Source: Bacteroidales bacterium UBA4772
GTDB taxonomy: Bacteria; Bacteroidota; Bacteroidia; Bacteroidales; VadinHA17
NCBI GenBank assembly: GCA_002403305.1
Contig: DHHM01000011.1
Span: 159,739 to 223,738 of the forward strand
Direction of reading: 5' to 3'
Length of the DNA stretch: 64,000 nt
Shown: in pieces, positions 50,673-59,126 of the stretch
How the letters are laid out: each line of letters opens with the position of its first letter
How positions within the stretch are numbered: the stretch's first letter is position 1
Translations under genes and position numbers: made by a program
The notes under the pieces: generated by a model
Told to the model about the DNA's origin: nothing
The model's database searches: none
Seen by the model: only the letters and a program-made list of their open reading frames with translations

Positions 50673-52568
50673 TTAGTACTCAAGCCTCACAACCACCCCG
50701 TCCATGGAGCTGCAGAGAGCGCCGTTGCTTCCCAGGGGCACTATCCTGTTTATCAGGCATGACGATATCCTGTGGCTCCAGAGCAGCCTGCCGTCCTCCC
50801 TTGAGGCAGCATGGATCACCCCCTTGTCGGACGGGATGAGGATGACACCGCTCTGTTCCTCAACCACCCCCGGTGCAATGTCATACCCAATGTCAAATCC
50901 TGTTTTCCACACCACGGTGCCTTCCGCCTCTTTGGCATCAACTCCCACTGTGATGCCGTTCATGGTCTTTGCAAGTATCAGTGTGCCGTCTGCCGTGATT
51001 CCCATCGACTCCCTGACGGTGATGCCGCCGAGGTCTGAATGCCACAGCAGCTGCCCGGTGGAGGCATCGAGACAGGCCATCTTCCTGTCGGGAGCCACAA
51101 CGAAGACCCTGCCGTTGACGGCCACGGGCACACATGCTGCCGGCGACAGCATCCTGTTGCTATATCCGTTGTGCCAGTCCCATAACACCTCACCGCTGCC
51201 GGTGTCGAGGGCATAGAGATGGTTGTTCCAGGTGCCGAAGATCAGCATATCCCTGTAGATGAGCGGTATGGTCTCTACAAACCCGTCTATCATCGCATTG
51301 CTCCAGATGACTGTGCCGTCTGTGATGTCGAGGGCGTAGCACTTTTCTGAGGACCCCGTGAGGTACACCCGCCTGCCGTCGGTGACCGGTGATGCAACCG
51401 CGGGCTGACTCATGTAAAAACTCCACAGCAGCCTGCCAGACTTCAGCGCCAATGCGCGTACCATGCCGTCAGATGAGACGGCAATAACCCTTCTGCCGTA
51501 TATTGCCGGCGTGCTGTAAATCTTGGCCCCCGTGGAAACCTTCCATCTCTCCCTGCCGTTTTTGATATCAAGAGCCTTGATCTCACCCCCGGTATTGGTG
51601 ATAATGGCAAATTTCCCTGCCACAACCGTTCCGGCACCGATGTCGCTCTTCTCCTGGATGCGCCACACCTCTTTAACGCCCGGGAATGCCCTGTTCATCG
51701 AGTAGTCGGGCCTGGGCCATGAGGTGGTGTCGGCGGCGAAATCATGCCTCTCCAGCCTCACAGTGGCCCATGCCGGCATGGTCTTCGCCTTCGATCCTCC
51801 TGCGACACCCTGTAGCGTCATGGCGTCCGGATGCCTAACTGAGGCAGTCAGCAGCGTGTCACCGGTGACGGTAATGATGTTATACCCCCCGGTCTCAGCA
51901 CTTGCGCGCAGGTTGGAGCGGCACATGAGAGCCGGTATCCCCTCGAAGTTCATCACCCTATTGGTGTGACCGTGGCCGCACAGCGCCAGCCTCGTGTCAA
52001 GCTGCCTGAGCCTGTCGGTGAGCTCATACCAGTTGTTGAGCCCCTCATCAAGAGGGTAGTGGTTAACGGAGACAATCTTCATCTCCCTGATCCCGGGCAC
52101 CCTCAGTACCGAGTCGAGCCAGACGATGTTTTCACGCGGTATCTGCCCAGGACCCATTCGCATGTTTGGACCGGAGTTGGTGCCCAGGAAAAGCCACCCG
52201 TCGTGCGCAAAGGCGAAAGCCTCATCGCCGAAAATCACCCGAAAGCTGTTGGCACCGCTCTCTGACCATTTGGTGTCGTGATTGCCGGGGATAATATACC
52301 AGGGCTTGTTAAGGTTGTCCAGAATATCCTTTGCCAGCAGCAGCTCACTGTCGGAGCCGAACTCGGTAACATCGCCTGACACAATTACAAAGGCCAGCGA
52401 ATCATTGCCGTTAATGTCACGGACGGTGCGCCTGAGATCCTCCCCGGCGGTTGCTCCTCCGATGTGGGTGTCGGTCACAAGGGCAAAGCAAAAGGTGCCA
52501 TTCTGCTGCTGGGCCGCAGCAGGGATCAGGCATATGATCAGAAAGAAAAGGATAATCTGTTTTTTCAT
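50673..52568 (-). CDS. Secreted metallophosphatase with PQQ-like beta-propeller
   Basis: About 631 residues from ATG 52568 (upstream Met codons at 52613 and 52586 are possible). Signal peptide ends at AAAQ. The calcineurin-like phosphoesterase part (about 20-275) has LVTDTHIGG, VIVSGDVTEF, IIPGNHDTKW, VSVNHYPL and LCGHGHTN. From about 310 on it carries repeated Trp-docking blades (RERWKVSTGAKIYSTPAIYGRRVIAVS, SGRLLWSFY, TVIWSNA, SGEVLWDW, GQLLWHSD, GRLLWSH). Such fusions are common in Bacteroidota; substrate unknown. Confidence 0.88.
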   Translation of the reverse strand: MKKQIILFFLIICLIPAAAQQQNGTFCFALVTDTHIGGATAGEDLRRTVRDINGNDSLAFVIVSGDVTEFGSDSELLLAKDILDNLNKPWYIIPGNHDTKWSESGANSFRVIFGDEAFAFAHDGWLFLGTNSGPNMRMGPGQIPRENIVWLDSVLRVPGIREMKIVSVNHYPLDEGLNNWYELTDRLRQLDTRLALCGHGHTNRVMNFEGIPALMCRSNLRASAETGGYNIITVTGDTLLTASVRHPDAMTLQGVAGGSKAKTMPAWATVRLERHDFAADTTSWPRPDYSMNRAFPGVKEVWRIQEKSDIGAGTVVAGKFAIITNTGGEIKALDIKNGRERWKVSTGAKIYSTPAIYGRRVIAVSSDGMVRALALKSGRLLWSFYMSQPAVASPVTDGRRVYLTGSSEKCYALDITDGTVIWSNAMIDGFVETIPLIYRDMLIFGTWNNHLYALDTGSGEVLWDWHNGYSNRMLSPAACVPVAVNGRVFVVAPDRKMACLDASTGQLLWHSDLGGITVRESMGITADGTLILAKTMNGITVGVDAKEAEGTVVWKTGFDIGYDIAPGVVEEQSGVILIPSDKGVIHAASREDGRLLWSHRISSCLINRIVPLGSNGALCSSMDGVVVRLEY

Positions 52569-52766
52569 GACGGGATATTTTTTCATAGTGCAATTTAGGC
52601 ATAGCAATGACAACTGACAAGAGCTGTCCGTGGTTCATCCCTGTGGCACATTCAACAGGCTGAGTGGATCCCATTGCGACTGTGCCTGGTTACGACCATA
52701 AATTATAATGTTGTGAATGCCTGAATTAAAATTACCTTCGGATTAGAAACAGACAGAGAAAGTATC

Positions 52767-53438
52767 ATGTGTTTTTCAGCGGGTGCCAGTTTTGCCGGTG
52801 GAGTTGTGATTACAGCCATCGGTGTGATGACAGTCAGAAAGAACAATGTTCCGTCGCGCCGGATGTTCGCCGCCATACCGCTGATCTTTGGTGTGCAGCA
52901 GATCTCTGAAGGATTCGTGTGGGTAGCCTTGCAGTCGACAGGCCACGATCTGATGCTCAGTATACCAGCTTTCATCTTCCTGCTGGCGGCGGTGGTTATC
53001 TGGCCCGTGATGGTGCCTCTGTCGGTATATCTGATGGAGAGAGTGAAGAGCATGAAGAGGGTGCTCCTTATTCTTATTGGCCTGGGTATTCTTACCTCAC
53101 TTTACTATGCCAGCAGGCTGCTCTTCTATGAGATTGAACCAATGATCTCGCATCATCATATAAAATACGTTGGCGATTTCCCGAAAACATATGCCACTCC
53201 CGTTTTCATAGCCTACGCGGTAGCCACGCTCATACCGCTGTTTCTGTCCAGCGTAAGGCGGATGTGGCTCCTGGGCGTTCTGATGGCCTTTTCGTGCCTT
53301 GTAACCGGCATCTTCTTCAAGGAGTACCTGACATCTGTATGGTGCTTCTTCGCTGCACTGATCAGCGTGGTAATACTCTGGATAGTGAGTAATCCGGGTG
53401 AGACCTCCGGAGGTGCCCTGAAGACAGATGCCGGCTGA
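52767..53438 (+). CDS. DUF6629-like integral membrane protein
   Basis: 223 residues with the MCFSAGASFAGG start typical of the DUF6629 family and seven predicted membrane helices (for example FIFLLAAVVIWPVMVPLSVYL, VLLILIGLGILTSLYYAS, FFAALISVVILWIVS). No enzymatic motif. Function unknown. Confidence 0.75.
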   Translation: MCFSAGASFAGGVVITAIGVMTVRKNNVPSRRMFAAIPLIFGVQQISEGFVWVALQSTGHDLMLSIPAFIFLLAAVVIWPVMVPLSVYLMERVKSMKRVLLILIGLGILTSLYYASRLLFYEIEPMISHHHIKYVGDFPKTYATPVFIAYAVATLIPLFLSSVRRMWLLGVLMAFSCLVTGIFFKEYLTSVWCFFAALISVVILWIVSNPGETSGGALKTDAG

Positions 53439-53470
53439 TTTACAGCTCTCAGTGCTCACCGTCCGCATCT

Positions 53471-53502
53471 ATTGACATCGGCAAAATATTGTCCTAACTT
53501 TG
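53471..53502 (+). promoter_or_regulatory. Promoter with -7 box TAACTTTG, near-leaderless
   Basis: ATTG (53471-53474), 20 bp, TAACTTTG (53495-53502). The transcript should start at about 53508, at or within one or two bases of the ATG at 53507. Confidence 0.55.
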
Positions 53503-53506
53503 ATAT

Positions 53507-54109
53507 ATGAAGACACCAAAACTTCCGGCTCTGCTGACGGTATTACTGTTGCTGACAGTCACACTCTGCGCACAGGATTACCCCTATCTCAATGATCCGA
53601 CATGTCTTGAGGGCGTTACAGCGACGAGCGGCATCACAGAACCGGTCACTGTCAGCGTGATCTACGACAACTATGCTCATGCAAAGGGTATGACTGCTGA
53701 CTGGGGTTATTCGATCCTGATCAAAGGTCCCGCTAAGACGGTCCTCTTTGATACAGGATCCCGTCCGGGAGTGTTTGACTTCCCCCTGTCCGAGCAGGCA
53801 CTGGTGCTGGACACGAAAAAAGGACTGGTGGTCATGACCGGCTGCGCTCACCCCGGTATCGTCAGTATGCTGAAGGATATCAAATCTTCATTCGAGAAGA
53901 ACATTTACATGGTCTTCGGTGGTTTCCACCTGATGCACAAAACTGATGACGAGATGGATGCCATCATTGCTGAAATGAAAACCATCGGATTGGTAAAGTG
54001 CGGCGCCACACACTGCACGGGAGACAGGCAAATAAAGGTCATCAGGGAGAAATTTGGCGATGGTTTTGTTGAACTTGGCGTGGGCAATACCATAGTAATC
54101 AATCTATAA
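53507..54109 (+). CDS. Shortened MBL-fold hydrolase-like protein lacking the HxHxDH motif
   Basis: 200 residues with a signal peptide (MKTPKLPALLTVLLLL...AQ). The N-terminal strand VIYDNYA...GYSILIKGP..VLFDTG and the C-terminal half (PLSEQALVLDTKKGLVVMTGCAHPGIV, FGGFHLM) match MBL-fold proteins of the dihydropterin-type family, normally about 270-300 residues. About 100 residues between DTG and PLSEQ, including the HxHxDH zinc motif, are absent and the frame is intact across the junction. It may be an inactive remnant or a re-used scaffold. Confidence 0.8.
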   Translation: MKTPKLPALLTVLLLLTVTLCAQDYPYLNDPTCLEGVTATSGITEPVTVSVIYDNYAHAKGMTADWGYSILIKGPAKTVLFDTGSRPGVFDFPLSEQALVLDTKKGLVVMTGCAHPGIVSMLKDIKSSFEKNIYMVFGGFHLMHKTDDEMDAIIAEMKTIGLVKCGATHCTGDRQIKVIREKFGDGFVELGVGNTIVINL

Positions 54110-54121
54110 TTGCCTGGTACA

Positions 54122-54388
54122 ATGAAAGAGCTGATTTCCATTAAAACAGAATGCTACTCCGGGTACAAGGCTGATGAGTACCCGAAGTGTTTCATGTGGC
54201 AGGGAGTGCGTTACGAGGTTCAGGAGATCCTCGACCGCTGGTACCAGTGGGACGCAGAACAGAAACATCCTGTCTCTGATTACTTCAAGGTTAAAACCGC
54301 CTCCGGTGATCAGTATATTCTCAAGCATGAACTGCAGCATGACAGGTGGTATCTGTGCCATCCGGAAGATAACAAGCCAAAAGATTAA
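54122..54388 (+). CDS. Small conserved protein, unknown function
   Basis: 88 residues from ATG 54122, no signal or membrane segment, aromatic-rich (ECYSGYKADEYPKCFMW, VQEILDRWYQW, YFKVKTASGDQYILKHEL). The beta-rich pattern resembles short conserved bacterial proteins of unknown role. Starts 12 bp after the MBL-like gene and may be co-transcribed. Confidence 0.65.
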   Translation: MKELISIKTECYSGYKADEYPKCFMWQGVRYEVQEILDRWYQWDAEQKHPVSDYFKVKTASGDQYILKHELQHDRWYLCHPEDNKPKD

Positions 54389-54494
54389 TTACATTTACGA
54401 GTGATATCCGTTATCTTAAGATCGTACAGACCAGCAATCCTCATTTTCGCACAGAGCGGGAGCAGGGGTTAGAGGTCACAAACATTTATCTGTC

Positions 54495-55217
54495 ATGAAA
54501 TATATCAACCTATTCCTTTTTACCGGCATGATAGTCATGAACTACCTGGCAAATGCTCTTCCTCTCAACGGAAAAACCACCGGCGAACTGTCCGATGCCT
54601 ACCCCAATCTCTTTGTGCCGGCAGGAATCACCTTCTCAATCTGGGGGGTCATCTATATCCTGCTGATAGCCTTTTGCGTGGCGCAGTTCACCACATCGCA
54701 CCAGGCTGTGATAGTACAGATAGGATGGCTCTTTGGCCTTACATGTATCTTCAACGGACTGTGGATCGTGGCATGGCACTACGGCAGACTGCCGATGTCG
54801 CTGATACTGATGGCAGGGTTGCTGATAGCACTTATCTGGATCAATGTCTTTATTAAAGATCTTCCCTACGGACTGATCAAGGCTGCCTTTGGGGTCTATC
54901 TGGGATGGATATGTATAGCCACCATAGCCAACGTGACGGCCCTGCTGGTGAACTATGGCTGGGGCGGTTTTGGCATTTCAGAGCAGACCTGGACCATTGT
55001 AATGATACTCATTGGTGCCCTGTTGGTGGCACTGGCGATATGGCGACTGGACAATCCGTACATAGGGCTTGCAGTGGTATGGGCATTCATTGGCATTATG
55101 ATAAAGCGGTCAGCCGATGCCAGGTCAATCTTCATCACGGCGGCTGTCGCCATGGTGCTGGTGGCGGCGGTGCTGATCCTTGCCTTCTTCCGAAAACGCC
55201 TTGCAGGGGCTGCTTAA
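54495..55217 (+). CDS. TspO/MBR-related membrane protein
   Basis: 240 residues, about seven membrane helices. It begins MKYINLFLFTGMIVMNYLANALPLNG, followed by FVPAGITFSIWGVIYILL, IFNGLWIVAWHYGRLPMSLI and TALLVNYGWGGFGI, features of the tryptophan-rich TspO-like superfamily in its longer form. Ligand (porphyrin or other) cannot be deduced. Confidence 0.8.
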   Translation: MKYINLFLFTGMIVMNYLANALPLNGKTTGELSDAYPNLFVPAGITFSIWGVIYILLIAFCVAQFTTSHQAVIVQIGWLFGLTCIFNGLWIVAWHYGRLPMSLILMAGLLIALIWINVFIKDLPYGLIKAAFGVYLGWICIATIANVTALLVNYGWGGFGISEQTWTIVMILIGALLVALAIWRLDNPYIGLAVVWAFIGIMIKRSADARSIFITAAVAMVLVAAVLILAFFRKRLAGAA

Positions 55218-55253
55218 GAGTCTGAAAGTCGAAAGTCCGTAAAGTCGATTGTC

Positions 55254-55285
55254 TGCCGACTACTGACTGCCGACTGCCGACTGAG
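55254..55285. repeat. CAGTCGG-type heptads (reverse orientation)
   Basis: Four and a half heptamers (TGCCGAC, TACTGAC, TGCCGAC, TGCCGAC) whose reverse complement is the CAGTCGG repeat. 37 bp after the TspO-like stop. Flanked by TCGAAAGTC and AAATCGAAAATAGCAATTCG segments as near 48.78 kb. Confidence 0.8.
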
Positions 55286-55332
55286 AACAGGCCTCCCCAG
55301 TAACAAAATCGAAAATAGCAATTCGCACATTC

Positions 55333-56106
55333 CTAAATAAAGGCACCATCATAGTCCATCCTGGGATCAGGATTGGAGAGGTCTATCACCCTGTGATAGC
55401 CGATGTTACCGTTCTTGTGTGTTGAGCTGCCGGCATTGTAACACCTGGGTATACCCCATATGCCGTGATATATCTTTCCGGCGGTGGCACGGTCGCGGTG
55501 ATAATGGCCGAAGAGTAGCAAGTCGACCCTGTTTTCGATAACCTCCCTCAGTTCATCAGTGTCGCGCAGATGTCTCCCAATCTTAAAGTCGAACGGATGA
55601 TGATGCATGTATAAAACCTTTTGCCTCTCAGCTACCGCCGGTCCTTCAAGAAGTATAGCGAGCCGCTTCAGCTGCTCTCCGCCCAGCTCGCCCTCCGAGA
55701 GAATGCGGTCATGCCAGCTCAGCTCCTCAGCCGTCGAGTCAAGACCAATGAATGCCACCTCATCAATGATATCAAGCTTCGGATAGATCACCTCAGGGTT
55801 ACCGTAGAATCTCTCCTTGAACACGGGTACCAGGTCAGGGTTACCCATAGAGCCGGTGCCGTAATCGTGGTTTCCCGGGACGAGCAGCACACGGTACCCG
55901 TACCGTCTCAGCGTCTCAATCGCTTCCCTCGCCTCCTCCGCGTGCGAAGGTTCGTTGGCATTCTCCTCCAGGTCGCCGGTGACGACAACAATGTAATTCT
56001 CCGCCGGCTGCTTCAGGAATGCCAGGTTGTCAACCAGCGTCCTGAATTTCTTCCCGCAATCCCTGTACCCGATATGCAGGTCAGAAAGATGAATGATCTT
56101 TTTCAT
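55333..56106 (-). CDS. Calcineurin-like metallophosphoesterase
   Basis: 257 residues, cytoplasmic. Metal motifs DLHIGY (about 9), VTGDLEENA (about 45), VPGNHD (about 77), MHHHPFD (about 165) and LFGHYHRD (about 199). The family includes cAMP phosphodiesterases (CpdA) and nucleases; this member resembles Icc/CpdA-like proteins in size. Confidence 0.9.
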   Translation of the reverse strand: MKKIIHLSDLHIGYRDCGKKFRTLVDNLAFLKQPAENYIVVVTGDLEENANEPSHAEEAREAIETLRRYGYRVLLVPGNHDYGTGSMGNPDLVPVFKERFYGNPEVIYPKLDIIDEVAFIGLDSTAEELSWHDRILSEGELGGEQLKRLAILLEGPAVAERQKVLYMHHHPFDFKIGRHLRDTDELREVIENRVDLLLFGHYHRDRATAGKIYHGIWGIPRCYNAGSSTHKNGNIGYHRVIDLSNPDPRMDYDGAFI

Positions 56107-56152
56107 TCGTTTATTGATTATTTATCTCATTGGCCGAATGGAACTTGCAAGA

Positions 56153-56210
56153 AGTTTAATCATCAGATCCTTGTATGAGCTCTTGCTCATACAAGTTTCA
56201 TTGTTAAACT
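56153..56210. repeat. Nested inverted repeat in a divergent intergenic region
   Basis: Inner perfect 11-bp stem CTTGTATGAGC/GCTCATACAAG (56170-56180/56185-56195) around TCTT, enclosed by AGTTTAA/TTAAACT (56153-56159/56204-56210). It lies between two divergent genes, where no terminator is expected. Confidence 0.6.
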
Positions 56211-56299
56211 GTTAGTTGTTCACACTGTGCTTAAAGTTAACGAATTCCGTAGCTTAAAAGCAAAACAATTTTTGTCGGAACCTGTTTCTTTCTTAAATT

Positions 56300-56307
56300 T
56301 ATCTTTG
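56300..56307 (+). promoter_or_regulatory. -7 box TATCTTTG for the cupin gene
   Basis: Exact TAnnTTTG; predicted start near 56313, 18 nt before the ATG. The nearest TTTG (56271) is 25 bp upstream, longer than usual. Confidence 0.5.
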
Positions 56308-56330
56308 AAAACAGCATAAAAGCATCAGTT

Positions 56331-56684
56331 ATGAAAATCAACAACAATTCCGAAATACCTGCAAATGAGGTGCAGATGGAGGGGGCCGACAAGGTCAGGA
56401 TGAGGATCCTCATAGGTCCCGGCGACGGATCAGACAACATCATCATGCGTCATTTCATTGTAGCCCCCGGCGGCAACACTCCACTTCACAATCACAATTA
56501 TGAGCATGTCATTAAGGTTGAGAAGGGGCTGGGAATAGCCGTTGATAAGGATGGCGTTGAGCACCAGGTGAAGGAAGGACAGAGTCTCTTTGTAAGGCCG
56601 GGCGACCTGCACCAGTTCAAGAATCCCTACTATCGCGACTTTGAATTTCTGTGTATCATTCCCAATCCTGAAAAACTGCCGTAA
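56331..56684 (+). CDS. Small cupin-domain protein
   Basis: 117 residues forming one cupin barrel: RMRILIGPGDGSDNIIMRHF, metal motif PGGNTPLHNHNYEHVIKVEKG (His residues at about 47-53) and RPGDLHQFKN. Such proteins bind a metal and act as sugar or amino-acid isomerases, dioxygenases or sensors. The AIM24-like gene follows after one base. Confidence 0.85.
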   Translation: MKINNNSEIPANEVQMEGADKVRMRILIGPGDGSDNIIMRHFIVAPGGNTPLHNHNYEHVIKVEKGLGIAVDKDGVEHQVKEGQSLFVRPGDLHQFKNPYYRDFEFLCIIPNPEKLP

Positions 56685-56685
56685 G

Positions 56686-57138
56686 ATGGCATCACACGAG
56701 ATCGATTACAAAATCTTCGGTGACGATATCCAGTTTGTGGAGGCAACCCTTGACCCGGGTGAGACCGTCATTGCCGAGGCCGGCGCCATGGTGTACATGG
56801 AGCAGGGTATAGCCTATGAGACAAGGATGGGCGACGGCAAGGCGTTCGTACATGCCGGCGGCACGGTGATAGAGAGAGAACTCAACAACGAGTCCCTGCG
56901 CATCGATACGGGATGCATCGTTGCCTATGAGCCGACGCTCGACTTAGACATTGAAACCACGGGTAGCCTCAAGACGATGGTCTTCGGCGGTGAGGGACTC
57001 TTCCTGGCCACGATGCGAGGCACGGGAAAGGTATGGTTGCAGTCGATGCCCATCCGCAAGCTGATACGTGCCCTGGCTCCAATGGGAGCCAACAGGGGCA
57101 AGGAGGCCAGCGGCCTGCTCGGCAACCTGTTCCAGTAA
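56686..57138 (+). CDS. Shortened AIM24/TIGR00266-family protein
   Basis: 150 residues from ATG 56686. It has the family start SHEIDYKIFGDDIQFVEATL (about 3-22), AEAGAMVYMEQGI, and the family end GKAFVHAGGTVIERELN, LRIDTGCIVAYEP, FGGEGLFLATMRGTGKVWLQS. Full members are about 260 residues; roughly 100 residues between YETRMGDG and KAFVHAGG are absent. Intact members carry a GDG on both sides of that stretch, so a repeat-mediated in-frame deletion is plausible. Function of the family is unknown (membrane or stress associated). Confidence 0.82.
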   Translation: MASHEIDYKIFGDDIQFVEATLDPGETVIAEAGAMVYMEQGIAYETRMGDGKAFVHAGGTVIERELNNESLRIDTGCIVAYEPTLDLDIETTGSLKTMVFGGEGLFLATMRGTGKVWLQSMPIRKLIRALAPMGANRGKEASGLLGNLFQ

Positions 57139-57139
57139 A

Positions 57140-57601
57140 TCAGAAGTACTTCATGCGGATGGTGATCTTCATCTTCTCACCCTGAACTACCGTGAATTTG
57201 AAGTCGTCAAACACCGGTTTGCCGAAGCCGGTAAGGTAAAAATTCGAAAAACCGAATCCCTCCTTCGGGATGCCAATTTTGCGGTACTCCATCAGCCCGT
57301 CACTGTTCTCATCGTCGAGAACCGACAGGCCGTAAACACCGGGTTCGAGTGTCAGACTGAATGTCAGGGTGTTGTCAGTGATCTGATCCTTGGGGAACCT
57401 CGGGTGGAGGAAAGCTTTTTCCTGGCGGAAGCTTTCATTGTCGGTAAAGACACCCACGGCTATCTGACCGATGTCAGACCTGAGACCAGTGACGGTGACC
57501 TCCACATTCTGTGCCTGAAGCCCTGCTGCCGTGACAAGCAGCAGTAACATGGTCACAGCAACGACTTTTGATTTATTCCGTAATGGTTTCGGTTGTTTCA
57601 T
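57140..57601 (-). CDS. DUF2141 secreted protein
   Basis: 153 residues from ATG 57601 (the frame opens at 57688). Signal peptide with basic n-region ends at LQAQ. Then VEVTVTGLRSDIGQIAVGVF, LEPGVYGLSVLDDENSDGLM and GFGFSNFYLTGFGKPVFDDFKFTV with the final MKITIRMKYF. DUF2141 proteins are periplasmic beta-sandwiches of unknown function. Convergent with the AIM24 gene. Confidence 0.85.
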   Translation of the reverse strand: MKQPKPLRNKSKVVAVTMLLLLVTAAGLQAQNVEVTVTGLRSDIGQIAVGVFTDNESFRQEKAFLHPRFPKDQITDNTLTFSLTLEPGVYGLSVLDDENSDGLMEYRKIGIPKEGFGFSNFYLTGFGKPVFDDFKFTVVQGEKMKITIRMKYF

Positions 57602-57749
57602 CTGATCATATTTCACTTCATCCGGGGGCAAAACCTGTGCCACAATACGATGCTTCACCATCCGCTCCGGGAAAGCAACACACTTCACGGGCTTACCCGG
57701 CCCTTATGTACAGCGGTGCAAATGGTCTGCTAACGGAGTGTGGAAGGAT

Positions 57750-58292
57750 TCAGCTCTCCAGGTACATGGAATATTCCTCTATCTTGGTTTCCAGCCTCTT
57801 CTCAAGAAACTCGTTGCCTCCGCGGAGAGCCTCGAGCACCTGCTTTGAGTCGTAATAAAATTCAGAAATATGTACCTTGCTCCACCTTTTCGGCGGCGAC
57901 TGCAGGTTGGTGATCCTGTCGGCCAGCTTCACCGCCCAAACCTCTTTACTGCACTGCCTGATCTTTGCAAGGCTGTCAGTGAGCCTGTAATCCTTGAGCA
58001 GCTTGGGATCCTTGGTCAGCGCCCACACTGCCTCGGCTACATCACTGCCGAACCGCTTGTCAAGCTCTGCCCTGGTAGTCGCCGTGTCCTCCAGGGTATC
58101 ATGCAGCAGTGCCGTCTGGATGGCAAACTCCAGATCAAAACCGGGAGTGTGCGAAGCAGCGGCGAACAGCTCCATGGCCACGTTGCTGAGATGCACCACA
58201 TACGGATTTTTGGTTCCCTTAACCTTCTGTAACCCGTGTTTCTCGGCAGCAAATTTTATTGCTTCCTGGTAGAGTGTCTGAATATCAGTCAT
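57750..58292 (-). CDS. Small HD-domain hydrolase (MESH1/SAH-like)
   Basis: 180 residues from ATG 58292. Metal motifs are His34 (YVVHLSNVA), His64-Asp65 in LLHDTLEDTATT and Asp125 in VKLADRITNL: the pattern of the hydrolase half of RelA/SpoT. No synthetase or TGS domain is present, so it is a candidate single-domain (p)ppGpp hydrolase. Divergent from the DUF393 gene. Confidence 0.87.
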   Translation of the reverse strand: MTDIQTLYQEAIKFAAEKHGLQKVKGTKNPYVVHLSNVAMELFAAASHTPGFDLEFAIQTALLHDTLEDTATTRAELDKRFGSDVAEAVWALTKDPKLLKDYRLTDSLAKIRQCSKEVWAVKLADRITNLQSPPKRWSKVHISEFYYDSKQVLEALRGGNEFLEKRLETKIEEYSMYLES

Positions 58293-58426
58293 ATAAAAAT
58301 CATCCGTTTGACCCGATGAAGATAATGAAAAAATATCAGAGATTTTCCTAAAGATTTTCGACTTTATTGACCGGTGTTTATGGATTGCACGCCGGAACAA
58401 AATGTGAGGGTGGTTGTTTCCATTCT

Positions 58427-58780
58427 GTGAGCGGTACGGTTTTATATGACAGTGAATGCGCCCTGTGCAACAGCCAGGTGAGGTTCATCCACAGGCGCGA
58501 CAGGCGGAAAAGCTTCCGGTTTGTGGCTTTGCAGTCGGAGGAGGGGAGGAGCATGCTCCTTGATGCCGGTCTGCCCCCGGATGAGCTTGACACTGTGGTC
58601 TATGCAAAGGAGGGAGAGCACCTGTTGCGATCGTCAGCGGTGCTGGGAATACTTAATGATCTCGGTGGCGCATGGCGACTGCTCCCTGTTTTCGGGATAA
58701 TACCTGCAAGCATTCGCGATTTCTTCTACCGGCTCGTTGCCCGCAATCGCCACCGTCTGGCACGCTGCAGAAGAAGCTGA
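58427..58780 (+). CDS. DUF393 thiol-disulfide-like protein
   Basis: 117 residues from GTG 58427 (the open frame starts at a TTG at 58367, but family proteins begin just before the first strand). VLYDSECALCNSQVRFI gives the DxxCxxC motif; RFVALQSEEGRSML, DTVVYAKEGEHLLRSSAVLGIL and the FFYRLVARNR end follow. The last 11 codons lie inside the first unit of the 47-bp array. DUF393 proteins resemble thioredoxins; partner unknown. Confidence 0.82.
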   Translation: MSGTVLYDSECALCNSQVRFIHRRDRRKSFRFVALQSEEGRSMLLDAGLPPDELDTVVYAKEGEHLLRSSAVLGILNDLGGAWRLLPVFGIIPASIRDFFYRLVARNRHRLARCRRS

Positions 58781-59029
58781 CATTTTCCCGCAACCGCCAC
58801 CGTCTGGCATGCCGGAGAAGAAGCTGACATTTTCCCGCAACCGCCACCGTCTGGCACGCCGGAGAAGAAGCTGACATTTCCCCGCAATCGCCACCGTCTG
58901 GCACGCCGGAGAAGAAGCTGACATTTTCCCGGAACCGCCACCGTCTGGCACGCCGGAGAAGAAGCTGACATTTTCCCGGAACCGCCACCGTCTGGCACGC
59001 CGCAGAAGAAGTTGTCATTTTCCCTCTAC
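58748..59029. repeat. Six perfect-period 47-bp tandem repeats
   Basis: Units start at 58748, 58795, 58842, 58889, 58936 and 58983, always 47 bp apart. Each carries CGCCACCGTCTGGC, GCCGGAGAAGAAGCTGAC and a TTTTCCC segment. The first unit encodes the last residues (RHRLARCRRS) and the TGA stop of the DUF393 gene, so the array is a tandem amplification of that gene end. No spacers of other sequence separate units, which excludes a CRISPR. It fills most of the 346-bp gap 58781-59126. Confidence 0.95.
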
Positions 59030-59126
59030 CATCAGCGGCCGGACCTCTGTAAGCCTCACATATTCCTCTAGTCCATACACCGCAGCAACAATGATTCTGC
59101 TTATCTTGCATAAAAATAAGACAGCC

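Noticed and set aside
58748..59029. Possible CRISPR array
   Set aside because: Units are contiguous with no unique spacers, the unit includes a coding 3' end, and no cas gene is present in the window.
58653..59111. Overlapping minus-strand repeat proteins (Cys/Arg-rich) across the 47-bp array
   Set aside because: All three frames are open only because the repeat unit lacks minus-strand stops; no start signals, no family resemblance, and they run antisense through the DUF393 end.
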